Source: Rhodococcus sp. KRD197 (GTDB lineage Bacteria; Actinomycetota; Actinomycetes; Mycobacteriales; Mycobacteriaceae). From it: 64,000 nt of DNA. The DNA lies in the NCBI RefSeq assembly GCF_017168235.1, contig NZ_JABFAO010000004.1:463641-527640 (forward strand), given 5' to 3'. Made by a program: the position numbers and the translations under genes. Shown here piece by piece: positions 47,717 to 56,190 of this stretch. The notes beneath the pieces were generated by a model. The model did no database searches, was not told where the DNA came from, and saw nothing but the letters and a program-made list of their open reading frames with translations. How positions within the stretch are numbered: position 1 is the stretch's first letter; each line of letters begins with the position of its first letter.

Positions 47717-49216
47717 TCACCGGTGCCGGGCGGGCGTCAGCACCGGTTTGCCGCGCTCGTCCAACGTGAGCTCCGATGAACCCGGCAGCAGATCCCCCGT
47801 CTCGACGGTGTCGAACACCCCGATGGAGGCGATGCTCGTGGGTCGATATCGCGACAGCAACGCGTACCAGAGCGCACCGGCTCCACTGAGCGCCGCGAGC
47901 CAGATCACCAGAAGCCAGGTTCCGGAACTGGCCGCGTCGGCCGCGGCGAAACCCAGCAAGCCCAATCCGGCTGCGGCGGCGAGCACTCCGCTCAACCGGG
48001 TCCACAGCGTGTGCTCACCGATCCGGGACAGGAAGCGCAGTGCGGCAATCGAAACCAAGGTGTAGCCGAGGGTGAGCGCCATCTCGATGACCACGTCATA
48101 GGTGGCTATCCCACGACCGTCAGGGTCGTGTACGAGCGCGCCGATCAGGGACGCGCCGACGAAGACTGCAACGCCGATGTATGGAGTCCGGAACGTCGGA
48201 TGTACCCGTTCGATGGCCGCGGGAATGATGCGTTCGATGCTCATCGAGAACAGCAATCGCGAGCCGGCTTGGGCGAATCCGAGTGTCGACGCAATCCACG
48301 AGAAGCACACGCCCACAGTGACGGCCACGACCAGCAGCGGACTCGCCCCGGACTCGACACCCCCGAAGTAGGCATTGAGCATGGTGCCGGCGTGCCCGGT
48401 CATCCCCGCCCATCCAGCGAACACGTACAGGCACCCCACCAGGATCGGGGAGATCAGCAAGGTGCGGGTGACGGTCCGCAGCGGGGTGCGTGCCTCGGGT
48501 CCGAAGAACGCGGCGCTCTCGAACCCGGCCAGGCTCAACACGGTCTGCATGATGAGGAACAGCACGAAGCCCACCGGAGCGGAGGTCGTCGTCTCGGTGA
48601 CGTCGACGTGGACGGGAGCGCGCAGGAGCAGCGCGGTGATGAGCACCAGGGTGCAGATCTCGATGACCAGGATGGTGCGGGTGGCGAACCGCACTCCGCG
48701 GATGCAGATCATCGCTACCCCCGCCGCGACCATCACGCACGCGAGCATGCTGAACGACGGACCGACCCGAGCGCCGCTCACCTCGGCCACCTGCACCAGG
48801 TTCTCACCGGCGTTGGACAGCACCGAGATCGAGACGCCGAGATACCCGACGAACAACGCCACCCCCGCAGTGAGTGTTGCCCGTTTGCCCAGCCCGTGCG
48901 CGACGAAACTGTAGAGCGAGCCCGATGCGGCGAGCCGCGCCGTGAACTGTCGGATGCAGATCGCAACGAGCACCATGACCACCGTCGCGCCGATGATCGC
49001 CAGCAGCCCGCCCGCGTTGCCGTGGAACGTCGACATCCACAGGGCGATGAACACCATGCAGGTCGCCGGGGCCATCGTCGAGAGAGACTGCCCGAGCAGA
49101 TCGAACTGGGTCAGTTGCCGACGACCGAGCACGCCGAGAGGCGAGCGCACCGGATCGACGTTCCGGTCGGTGACGGCGGCTCGGGCCAAAGCGGCCCGCA
49201 ATGCGCTGGTGTTCAT
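47717..49216 (-). CDS. APC-superfamily amino acid/amine permease
   Basis: 499 residues with about 12 helices. LTQFDLLGQSLSTMAPA and the consensus stretch at FESAAFFGPEARTP are typical of the APC family. Start taken at the ATG at 49216 (AGGA upstream); 49285 is an in-frame alternative. Transports an amino acid or amine; divergence from mau genes suggests an amine. Confidence 0.85.
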   Translation of the reverse strand: MNTSALRAALARAAVTDRNVDPVRSPLGVLGRRQLTQFDLLGQSLSTMAPATCMVFIALWMSTFHGNAGGLLAIIGATVVMVLVAICIRQFTARLAASGSLYSFVAHGLGKRATLTAGVALFVGYLGVSISVLSNAGENLVQVAEVSGARVGPSFSMLACVMVAAGVAMICIRGVRFATRTILVIEICTLVLITALLLRAPVHVDVTETTTSAPVGFVLFLIMQTVLSLAGFESAAFFGPEARTPLRTVTRTLLISPILVGCLYVFAGWAGMTGHAGTMLNAYFGGVESGASPLLVVAVTVGVCFSWIASTLGFAQAGSRLLFSMSIERIIPAAIERVHPTFRTPYIGVAVFVGASLIGALVHDPDGRGIATYDVVIEMALTLGYTLVSIAALRFLSRIGEHTLWTRLSGVLAAAAGLGLLGFAAADAASSGTWLLVIWLAALSGAGALWYALLSRYRPTSIASIGVFDTVETGDLLPGSSELTLDERGKPVLTPARHR

Positions 49217-49368
49217 CGGCGTCCTGAGTGCGAGGGATGATGAGAAGAGAATGTAGAGGCGTTCGGTTACTTCCATATTTCTCATGTGACGCGAACCGGA
49301 CTTTCAAGTGAGAATCGGACGCGAAAACGCTGATCCCAGGCACCCGGAAATGTGGTGGCTGACACACG

Positions 49369-49408
49369 GTCGACGTCTGAACTGCCCTTGAACTGGGCAA
49401 ACGTCGAC
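49369..49408. promoter_or_regulatory. Nested inverted repeat in the mau/permease intergenic region
   Basis: Outer arms GTCGACGT (49369-49376) and ACGTCGAC (49401-49408) enclose inner arms TGCCC (49383-49387) and GGGCA (49395-49399). It lies between divergent operons, 130 bp before mauE, as an operator (for instance for IclR) or an RNA hairpin would. Confidence 0.45.
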
Positions 49409-49537
49409 ATCTGCGCGCTCACTCGAGCCGGATGAATACGTAACGCGCGGGCATCGTTCGCGTCGCAATCGACTCCCATGATTTGCCTCAGCGAAATCGA
49501 TGGTCGATTTCGTCGGTGAAGACGAGAGGAGTCCGCG

Positions 49538-50119
49538 ATGCTCTGGGCAGTGGTTTCCAGCGCGGTCGGCGCGATCCTGGTGGTGGCCGGTCTACCGAAG
49601 ATCAAGGAACCCGAGCGCATGGCCCGCGCGGTCCGTGGCTATCGGTTGCTGCCGGAGAAGTTCGCCGGTGTCGTCGGGAGGGTTTTGCCCGTCGCGGAGG
49701 TCGCGGTGGGTCTGGCCCTGATCATCGGCGTCCTCCCGAAAATCGCAGGTGGAGCCGCAGTGGTGATGTTTCTCGCCTTCTTCTTCGGATTGACCGTCAA
49801 CCTGCTTCGGGGCCGCCGCGATCTCGACTGCGGATGCTTCGCCTTCGCGGCCGGAGCCGACGAGGTTGCCCGAATCGGGTGGTGGCATTCCGCCCGGGCG
49901 GCAGTCTTGGCTGTTCTGGCGGCGACCGTGGTCCTCACCCCGACAATCGGGATGATCGATCGCGTCGCCGGAACGCTCGTCGGATTGTTCGTCGTCGGCC
50001 TCGTCTGTGTCGGTGTCTACGCCCGGACTTTCATGTCTTTCGGTCGCCGCCCGATCGATGGCTACCTCACCAACGCCTCGATGGAGATGCGGGCCGCCGC
50101 GTCCGTCAGCCGCTACTGA
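49538..50119 (+). CDS. mauE: Methylamine utilisation membrane protein MauE
   Basis: 193 residues, four or five membrane helices of the DoxX/MauE type and the conserved DCGC (Cys98, Cys100). MauE and MauD are required to export or form the disulfides of the MauA subunit. GAGGAG precedes the ATG. First gene of the mau operon. Confidence 0.87.
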   Translation: MLWAVVSSAVGAILVVAGLPKIKEPERMARAVRGYRLLPEKFAGVVGRVLPVAEVAVGLALIIGVLPKIAGGAAVVMFLAFFFGLTVNLLRGRRDLDCGCFAFAAGADEVARIGWWHSARAAVLAVLAATVVLTPTIGMIDRVAGTLVGLFVVGLVCVGVYARTFMSFGRRPIDGYLTNASMEMRAAASVSRY

Positions 50120-50152
50120 TTCCCCTCGCCGATCGAAGAAAGGCATCCACAA

Positions 50153-50767
50153 ATGACCACTTTTCTCGTGACCATGGTTCTCGTCCTCACTGCCGCGGTG
50201 GCAGTCCAGCTCCTCATGATTCTCGGTCTGGCTCGCGAGATCGGCCGCGTCCAGGTACGTCTGGGCCCGCTCGGTGCTCGCATGATGGACACCGGACCCA
50301 AGATCGAGCAGGTGGGCCCGTCGTTCTTCGGACTGACCGATCACATCGGTCGAACCGTCAGCGTCGCCGGCCATCGTGAGCGGCCGCAGCTGCTGCTGTT
50401 CACCGCGCCGGGCTGCTCGACCTGCAAATCCCTTCTGCCGGGGATGAAGTCGATGGCCAAGGGCGAGGGCGACATCGACATCGTCATGATCTCCGACGGC
50501 ACCCCGGAGGAACACGCGGAGTTTCTCGCCGGCGCGGGCCTGGGCTCGGAGTTGAGCTACGTGGACGGCCGTGAGGTCGGTATTGCGTACCAGGTGGGCA
50601 CCACACCGTTCGGGGTGATGCTCGACGAGCACGGAAAGATCAAGGCGAAAGGTCTGTGCAACCACATGGCGCAGGTGGAGAGCCTGCTCAACGCACTCGA
50701 ATCCGGCACTCCTTCGCTCCAGCACCTCCACACCCAAGCGGCCCAGAAGCACGTCGGCGTCGCGTAA
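50153..50767 (+). CDS. mauD: Thioredoxin-like MauD
   Basis: 204 residues. N-terminal membrane anchor (about 3-28) and thioredoxin fold with CSTC (Cys88, Cys91). Acts as disulfide oxidoreductase or isomerase for the cysteine-rich MauA. 33 bp after mauE. Confidence 0.88.
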   Translation: MTTFLVTMVLVLTAAVAVQLLMILGLAREIGRVQVRLGPLGARMMDTGPKIEQVGPSFFGLTDHIGRTVSVAGHRERPQLLLFTAPGCSTCKSLLPGMKSMAKGEGDIDIVMISDGTPEEHAEFLAGAGLGSELSYVDGREVGIAYQVGTTPFGVMLDEHGKIKAKGLCNHMAQVESLLNALESGTPSLQHLHTQAAQKHVGVA

Positions 50768-50801
50768 ATCTCTCATCCCCTGCCACGAAGCGGAGAGCAC
50801 A

Positions 50802-51506
50802 ATGGACAATCACGATCACGCACAAGACCATCCGGTTCCAGGAGGTGGCACCGAACAGCGATTCCCGATCGACGAGCAGACCGTCGCCGAGCAGGCGGAG
50901 TGGATGGCCGGACGTGGCGGAACTTTCGCCAGTCGATCCGGACGCCGACTCTCCGAACGGATCTCGCGTCGTTCGATGATCTCCAAGATCGGCCGCTGGA
51001 CCCTCGGCGCCTCCGGCGTCGCGGTAGTGAGTTCCCTTCCGGTCTCACGCGCCTTCGCCCAGGAGACCCCCGCTGCGCCTGCCGCGGAACCTCTGGTGCC
51101 CGAGTTCGACGGCAGCAATCCCGCCGAATGCGACTATTGGCGTTGGTGTTCCATGGATGGAACGTCGTGTGCGGCCTGTGAGGGCGGCGGTCTCACGACC
51201 TGTGCGCCAGGGTCCAAGCCGGGTGCCGAGTACTGGGTGGGGTGCTGCACCAATCCCGAGGACGGCAAGACCTATCTCATTGCCTACTACGATTGCTGCG
51301 GCGCACCCAGCTGCTCCAACGCCTTCTGCGGCGAGCCGGATATGCAGAGCACCATGTACAACCCGGTCAGCGGCAGCTTCGATCAAGAGATCATCTGGTG
51401 TGTCTCGGATCAGTCGCAGTCCTACACCTGCACCATGGCACCGATCATCGGCGCCGATTGCCAGGCTCGCCCGGCCGTGCGCCCGAAGGTGGGTGCCGGC
51501 TCGTGA
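50802..51506 (+). CDS. mauA: Methylamine dehydrogenase light chain (TTQ subunit)
   Basis: 234 residues. A long Tat leader (ISRRSMISKIGRWTLGASG) precedes the mature domain ECDYWRWCSMDGTSCAAC. Fourteen cysteines after the leader fit the disulfide-rich fold. Trp145 (EYWVGCC) and Trp199 (EIIWCVS) align with the two tryptophans cross-linked into tryptophan tryptophylquinone. It oxidises primary amines to aldehyde and ammonia. The next gene overlaps its stop. Confidence 0.92.
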   Translation: MDNHDHAQDHPVPGGGTEQRFPIDEQTVAEQAEWMAGRGGTFASRSGRRLSERISRRSMISKIGRWTLGASGVAVVSSLPVSRAFAQETPAAPAAEPLVPEFDGSNPAECDYWRWCSMDGTSCAACEGGGLTTCAPGSKPGAEYWVGCCTNPEDGKTYLIAYYDCCGAPSCSNAFCGEPDMQSTMYNPVSGSFDQEIIWCVSDQSQSYTCTMAPIIGADCQARPAVRPKVGAGS

Positions 51507-52816
51507 ATCGCAATTCTCGCTCCGTCGCCCTCGCGGCAGCGCCCCTCGCCGCGCTTCTCGCTCTCAGCTCGTGCAGCTCGTCCAGTGACGAACCGGCTGA
51601 GGAGGCCTCGTCGACCGAGGTGACCTACCCGTCCGTCGACTTCACCACTCCGGGTCCGGGAATCGGCCTGGGATCGGAGGATCAGGAGATCAGCGGGGAG
51701 TTCCCGGAGCCGCTGCACGTGGCCGAGATCGATCCGATCGGTGCCGATCAGCTTCTCGGTGTCGAGGGTGGATTCGGTGCACTTCAGTTGACCGTCAACG
51801 CCATCGACGCGGCCAGCGGCGAGGTCACCACTCGCGTCGTGGTTGGACCCGGCATCTGGCAACCGGTAATCCATGGGTTCGTCGGTGAATCAGCCAGCGA
51901 TCCAGCAGTTCTCGCTGCAGAAGTCTGGCGTCCGCGTGGCTCGAGGGGCGACGCCGATTTCACCGTCAGTACCTACTCCGGCAACTTGCTCGAGCCGAAG
52001 GAAGTCGCGCTCCCCGACGTGGCCCGAGTCCACTCGCGTGACGGTTCGCACGCGGTCACCTCCGACGGCAAGTATTTCGTCACCTGGGACGACGGCCTGT
52101 ACGGAATCCGCGTCGTGGATCTGGAGGCCGGCGAGGAATCCGGCGCAGTCCAAATCGTCGGGTGCGGCCCGTTCACCTGGATGGTCGGCAATGATCTCTA
52201 CAGCGTCTGCGAGGACGACCGAGAGTTGCTGCACGTCAACATCGGCGAGGACGGGGTACCCACCGAGGTGGGCCGGGCGAAGGTCCTGCCCGACGACTTC
52301 GTGAGTGCTCGCAATACAACGATGGCTGTCGACGCGGGATCTGCATTGCTCATTGCCGAGAACGGCGACGTATTCGTCTTCGACTTCTCCGAGGGGTTGC
52401 CCTCCGAGCCGGTGACGCCCATCGGGAACGCGGGCGACGACTCCGGCCGGTTCGCGGCCAACGCGATCAATGCCGACGCCTCCCGAATCGCGGTGACCTA
52501 TACCGACAGCATTGTTCACCCTGATTCCGGTCGCGCTGGATCCGTCGCAAAGGTGGTGTTGTTCGATGCCGAGAACCTCGCTCCGGTGCGCTCGTACAGC
52601 CTTGCCGACATCGGTATCGAAAGCTACTCGTCGATGGCCTACAGCGTGGACGGTGGCACGTTCTATGTGCTCGGCGATGGTGCCGAGGTCGACGGCAGCG
52701 CGCCACAGAAGCTGGTGGGATTCGACTCGGCCACCGGTGAGCAGGTCAGCTCCGTCGACCTGAGCGGCAATGTAGGCGCGGTGACGAGCTTGCTCACCCC
52801 TGAGGAGATCGGATGA
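51503..52816 (+). CDS. mauB: Methylamine dehydrogenase heavy chain, lipoprotein form
   Basis: 437 residues from a GTG overlapping the mauA stop (GTGA). The signal peptide ends in a lipobox (ALSSC), then a linker and a seven-bladed beta-propeller like the amine dehydrogenase heavy chain. It holds MauA and, in Proteobacteria, the electron-transfer partner. Lipid anchoring suits a cell without a periplasm. Confidence 0.85.
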   Translation: MNRNSRSVALAAAPLAALLALSSCSSSSDEPAEEASSTEVTYPSVDFTTPGPGIGLGSEDQEISGEFPEPLHVAEIDPIGADQLLGVEGGFGALQLTVNAIDAASGEVTTRVVVGPGIWQPVIHGFVGESASDPAVLAAEVWRPRGSRGDADFTVSTYSGNLLEPKEVALPDVARVHSRDGSHAVTSDGKYFVTWDDGLYGIRVVDLEAGEESGAVQIVGCGPFTWMVGNDLYSVCEDDRELLHVNIGEDGVPTEVGRAKVLPDDFVSARNTTMAVDAGSALLIAENGDVFVFDFSEGLPSEPVTPIGNAGDDSGRFAANAINADASRIAVTYTDSIVHPDSGRAGSVAKVVLFDAENLAPVRSYSLADIGIESYSSMAYSVDGGTFYVLGDGAEVDGSAPQKLVGFDSATGEQVSSVDLSGNVGAVTSLLTPEEIG

Positions 52817-54402
52817 CTCAGCCGGCTACCCGGTTGATGCTCGACCGACGCCGATTCCTGTCTCTCGCGACAGCAGGCGTCGGCCTGGCAGGAATCGGCG
52901 CACTCGGTGTGGCCGGATGCAGCTCACAGACCTCGGGCGCATCCGGCTCCACCGAGAAGTTCGACTACATCAAGCCCACCGATCCTGAGATCGCCGCAGC
53001 GGAAGCCGCCCGAGCATCCAGCGGTACCACCGTGGCTTGCGCTCTCGCGGCCGCGGTGGGCACAGTGGACCTTGGTGGCCGGCTGGTGAACACGTGGACT
53101 TACGGCTCGGGTGCCGTGGCGCCCGAACTGCGGATGTCCGTGGGCGAGAAGATGGTGGCCTCGGTGACGAATTCACTGCCCAGCGACACCAGCATTCACT
53201 GGCACGGCATCCGTATCCGCAACGACATGGACGGCGTACCCCCGGTCACGCAGGAACCCATCGCTGCCGGTAGTACTTTCGAGTACTCCTTCATCGCACC
53301 GGATCCGGGAACCCATTGGTACCACTCGCATTCCGGGCTGCAGGCCGATCGTGGGCTGTTCGGGGCCCTCATCGTCGAGGATCCCGAAGATGCTTCCGGA
53401 GCGGACGCCGACGCGGTACTTGTTCTCGACGACTGGGTCGATGGGTTGGGGACTACACCCGATGCGGTCATGTCGGCGCTCAATCCCAACCTGCACGGCG
53501 GCGGCCATGCCGGGCACGGGGGAGCGTCGACGCCGCTGCCGATCGGGGCAGACGAGGCTGCGGTGGCGGCCTCGTTGACCTCTGCCGGTCACGGTGACTC
53601 CGGTGTATTGGGCGGCATGACGCAACACATCGCTTATCCGCTCCACCTGATCAACGGCCGGCCTCCGAACGATCCTGCTGTGGTCGAAGCGCCGCCGGGA
53701 ACGAGGTTGCGGCTGCGAATCATCAACGCAGGAGCAGAGACTCCGTACCGCTTTGCGGTTGCGGGACATCGCCTCACCATCGTGGCCGTCGACGGGTTCG
53801 ACGTGGTGCCCACCGAGACCGACGCAATTGTGATCGGCATGGCCCAGCGATACGACGTGATGCTCACGGTCGCGTCGGGTGCGTGGCCGATGGTGGCGGC
53901 GGTGGAGGGCCGTCCCGGGTACGCCTCGACGGTGCTGCGCAGCCTCGACGCGGCGCCGCTTGCCAACCCCGATGTGGGCGGCAACATTCCGGAGCTCGGC
54001 CGAGAGCTGGTGCTCGAGAGCGCGCTGCGCCCTACGGAGAAGGTAGAGCTCGCTACCAAGGCGCCCGACCGCGACTACCAGGTGGATCTGCTGCAGGCCG
54101 GTGATCGCTACGTGTGGGCGATGGCCGGGCCCGATGCGGGCAAGCTGGTGATGAAGCAGGGCGAGCGGATCCGCATCACGATGAACAACACGTCTTCGAT
54201 GTGGCATCCGATGCACACCCACGGTCACACCTTCGCAGTGCCGGAGTACGGCGGACTGCGCCGCGACACCGTCAATGTGCTGCCGGGTTCGTCCCTCGCG
54301 ATCGAGTTCGACGCCGACAACCCAGGTGAGTGGATGTTCCACTGCCACAATGCCTACCACTTCGAAGCCGGCATGACAGCGAACTTGATGTACATCAGAT
54401 GA
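52813..54402 (+). CDS. Tat-exported multicopper oxidase, lipoprotein
   Basis: 529 residues. Twin-arginine lipoprotein signal (DRRRFLSLATAGVG, Cys36). All four copper motifs are present: IHWHG, HWYHSHSG, WHPMHTHGH and HCHNAYHFEAGM, with the T1 Cys511, His516 and Met521. Laccase-like; reduces O2 to water. It overlaps mauB by 4 bp and so is translated with the dehydrogenase. It may be terminal oxidase for the amine electrons, or serve TTQ maturation; no mauG is nearby. Confidence 0.88.
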   Translation: MTQPATRLMLDRRRFLSLATAGVGLAGIGALGVAGCSSQTSGASGSTEKFDYIKPTDPEIAAAEAARASSGTTVACALAAAVGTVDLGGRLVNTWTYGSGAVAPELRMSVGEKMVASVTNSLPSDTSIHWHGIRIRNDMDGVPPVTQEPIAAGSTFEYSFIAPDPGTHWYHSHSGLQADRGLFGALIVEDPEDASGADADAVLVLDDWVDGLGTTPDAVMSALNPNLHGGGHAGHGGASTPLPIGADEAAVAASLTSAGHGDSGVLGGMTQHIAYPLHLINGRPPNDPAVVEAPPGTRLRLRIINAGAETPYRFAVAGHRLTIVAVDGFDVVPTETDAIVIGMAQRYDVMLTVASGAWPMVAAVEGRPGYASTVLRSLDAAPLANPDVGGNIPELGRELVLESALRPTEKVELATKAPDRDYQVDLLQAGDRYVWAMAGPDAGKLVMKQGERIRITMNNTSSMWHPMHTHGHTFAVPEYGGLRRDTVNVLPGSSLAIEFDADNPGEWMFHCHNAYHFEAGMTANLMYIR

Positions 54403-54412
54403 GAGGCAATCC

Positions 54413-54748
54413 ATGAAGAGAACAATGATCCTGTTCGTAACGCTCGCCGGCGTCCTCGGGCTCACGGCCTGCGGCAGTGAAGCTGTAGCCGACGGGCCTG
54501 CCGCGACCGTGCGCGTGGAGAACATGAGTTACTCCCCGGAGTCGGTCACCATCAAAGAGGGAGAGACCGTCGAGTGGATCTTCGACGACAACGGCCTCCC
54601 ACACGACGTGGTCGACGATGACGGCTTGTTCGAGAGCGATCTGCTCACCGAAGGCACATTCTCGTACACGTTCGACGAAGCCGGAACGTATACGTACCAC
54701 TGCACGCCGCACCCGATGATGCTCGGCACGGTGGTCGTCGAAGCGTGA
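54413..54748 (+). CDS. Cupredoxin lipoprotein 1 (amicyanin-like)
   Basis: 111 residues. Lipobox LTAC, then a plastocyanin-type fold with ligands His in LPHDVV and the C-terminal YHCTPHPMM loop (Cys, His, Met). Likely electron carrier between methylamine dehydrogenase and an oxidase, the role of amicyanin. 10 bp after the multicopper oxidase gene. Confidence 0.88.
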   Translation: MKRTMILFVTLAGVLGLTACGSEAVADGPAATVRVENMSYSPESVTIKEGETVEWIFDDNGLPHDVVDDDGLFESDLLTEGTFSYTFDEAGTYTYHCTPHPMMLGTVVVEA

Positions 54749-55053
54749 GGATCGTTCTCGCCCTGGTCTTGCTGCTGTTCGCGGCGGGATGTTCCACCGA
54801 GCCAGAGGTGGACGCGACCGTGGTGGTCAGCAATGTTCGATTCGACCCTCAGGAGGTGAGCATCCCGGTGGGAGGCACCGTCGAGTGGCAGTTCGCCGAC
54901 GGTGGCCTGCTCCACGAAGTGCACGCGGACGGCGTATTCGACAGCGGCATCCTCGGCGAGAAGACATTTCGCTTCACGTTCGATTCACCGGGCGATATCG
55001 AGTACTTCTGTTCCATTCACCCGTACATGTCCGGAACGATTCGCGTCGGTTGA
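54745..55053 (+). CDS. Cupredoxin lipoprotein 2
   Basis: 102 residues, GTG start overlapping the previous stop. Lipobox FAAGC; ligands in LLHEVHAD and YFCSIHPYM. Paralogue of the preceding gene. Two different copper carriers suggest two electron-transfer steps or partners. Confidence 0.87.
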   Translation: MRIVLALVLLLFAAGCSTEPEVDATVVVSNVRFDPQEVSIPVGGTVEWQFADGGLLHEVHADGVFDSGILGEKTFRFTFDSPGDIEYFCSIHPYMSGTIRVG

Positions 55054-55084
55054 CGTGAACGGCATTCAACCCCAGGGAGAGATC

Positions 55085-55945
55085 ATGACCGCAACCTTCG
55101 ACCATCCGAGAACGACAACACTCAGTCACACTGCATTGCAACAGGATTTGCCGCAGATTCGTCCCACACTCGAGAGCTCGGTCGGGCTTGGATCGCGCAC
55201 GCTGCTCACCGTTTCGGCGGCGGTCGTCGGGGCCGGAGCGGCATTGGCGCTGTCCCCGACGGTGGCCACCGGCCTCACCGGTGCCGTGATCGGGGCGAGT
55301 GCCATCACCGCGCTCGCCGCCAACTGGTCCACGTGTGGGATGTCCGTCGCGGGAGTCGTCAGTGCCCCGAAGCAACCCGGTCGCGCCGGATCCTCGACGC
55401 CGCTGCGACGCCTCGGTTGGCACGCACTCGGTTCCGTAGCCACCGGTGCGGTGACGGGAGCCGCCATAGGGGCACTCGGCGGACTGGCGTCGAATTCGGT
55501 ATCGGTCGCGCTGATGCTGGGTGTGTGGGCCGCACTCGCCTTGGCATACGGTCTGCACGAGCTGGGTTTGGTGACGATGCCGACCCCGATGCGCCGTCGA
55601 CAGCTCCCGCGTCACCTCCGCCGGAGCATGGAGCCGTGGAAGGTATCGCTGCTGTTCGGTGCCATCATCGGCCCGGGCTTCCTCATCTACATCCGGTCGA
55701 GCGCGTACTACCTCATGGCCCTCGGCGTCGCGGCGATCGGCTCACCGGCCCTCGGTGTAGCTCTGTTCGTCACCGTCTCGCTCGGTCGCTGCATGCCCAG
55801 TGCGTTGGCCATCGTCCACACCCGTCGGGGCGGTTCGATGCCCGGGTTCCTCTCGCTGATGTGCGTTGTGGATCGTCGGGTGCAGACCCTGACAGGGGCG
55901 GTGCTCGTCGGGTTGGCCGTGTTTGCCGGCACCGTGCTGATCTGA
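55085..55945 (+). CDS. Multi-pass membrane protein, MauF-like
   Basis: 286 residues from the ATG at 55085. About seven hydrophobic helices; the C-terminal part (LFGAIIGPGFLIYIRSSAYYL, then VSLGRCMPSALAI) recalls the MauF/CcdA family, which works with MauE and MauD in maturation. Assignment rests on topology and operon position; no clear CcdA cysteine pair. Confidence 0.6.
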   Translation: MTATFDHPRTTTLSHTALQQDLPQIRPTLESSVGLGSRTLLTVSAAVVGAGAALALSPTVATGLTGAVIGASAITALAANWSTCGMSVAGVVSAPKQPGRAGSSTPLRRLGWHALGSVATGAVTGAAIGALGGLASNSVSVALMLGVWAALALAYGLHELGLVTMPTPMRRRQLPRHLRRSMEPWKVSLLFGAIIGPGFLIYIRSSAYYLMALGVAAIGSPALGVALFVTVSLGRCMPSALAIVHTRRGGSMPGFLSLMCVVDRRVQTLTGAVLVGLAVFAGTVLI

Positions 55946-55960
55946 CTGATCTGAGTATTC

Positions 55961-55991
55961 TCGGAGCGGTCGCGAGTTCTGCGACCGCTCC
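55961..55991 (+). terminator. Terminator of the mau operon
   Basis: A 12-bp GC-rich perfect stem (CGGAGCGGTCGC/GCGACCGCTCCG) with a 7-nt loop, 16 bp after the last mau gene. Confidence 0.8.
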
Positions 55992-56190
55992 GACTGCTTG
56001 GATGCCCGAGCGAGATCCCGATCCGGCTCTCGGCTCCCCAGCACATTCCGATGGCATAGAACAGAGGACCGTGTAACAACTCGGCTGCATCGGTGGACAA
56101 CGCGGTGCGGGTACAGAATGCTGGAAACCCGGCGACGGCACGCCCTACGTATACGAGCAGACCCGGACCCAACGAACCGTGCCGTCGAGG

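Noticed and set aside
49592-50809. 405-codon antisense frame opposite mauE and mauD
   Set aside because: Asp/His/Arg-rich shadow without domains; mauE and mauD are well supported.
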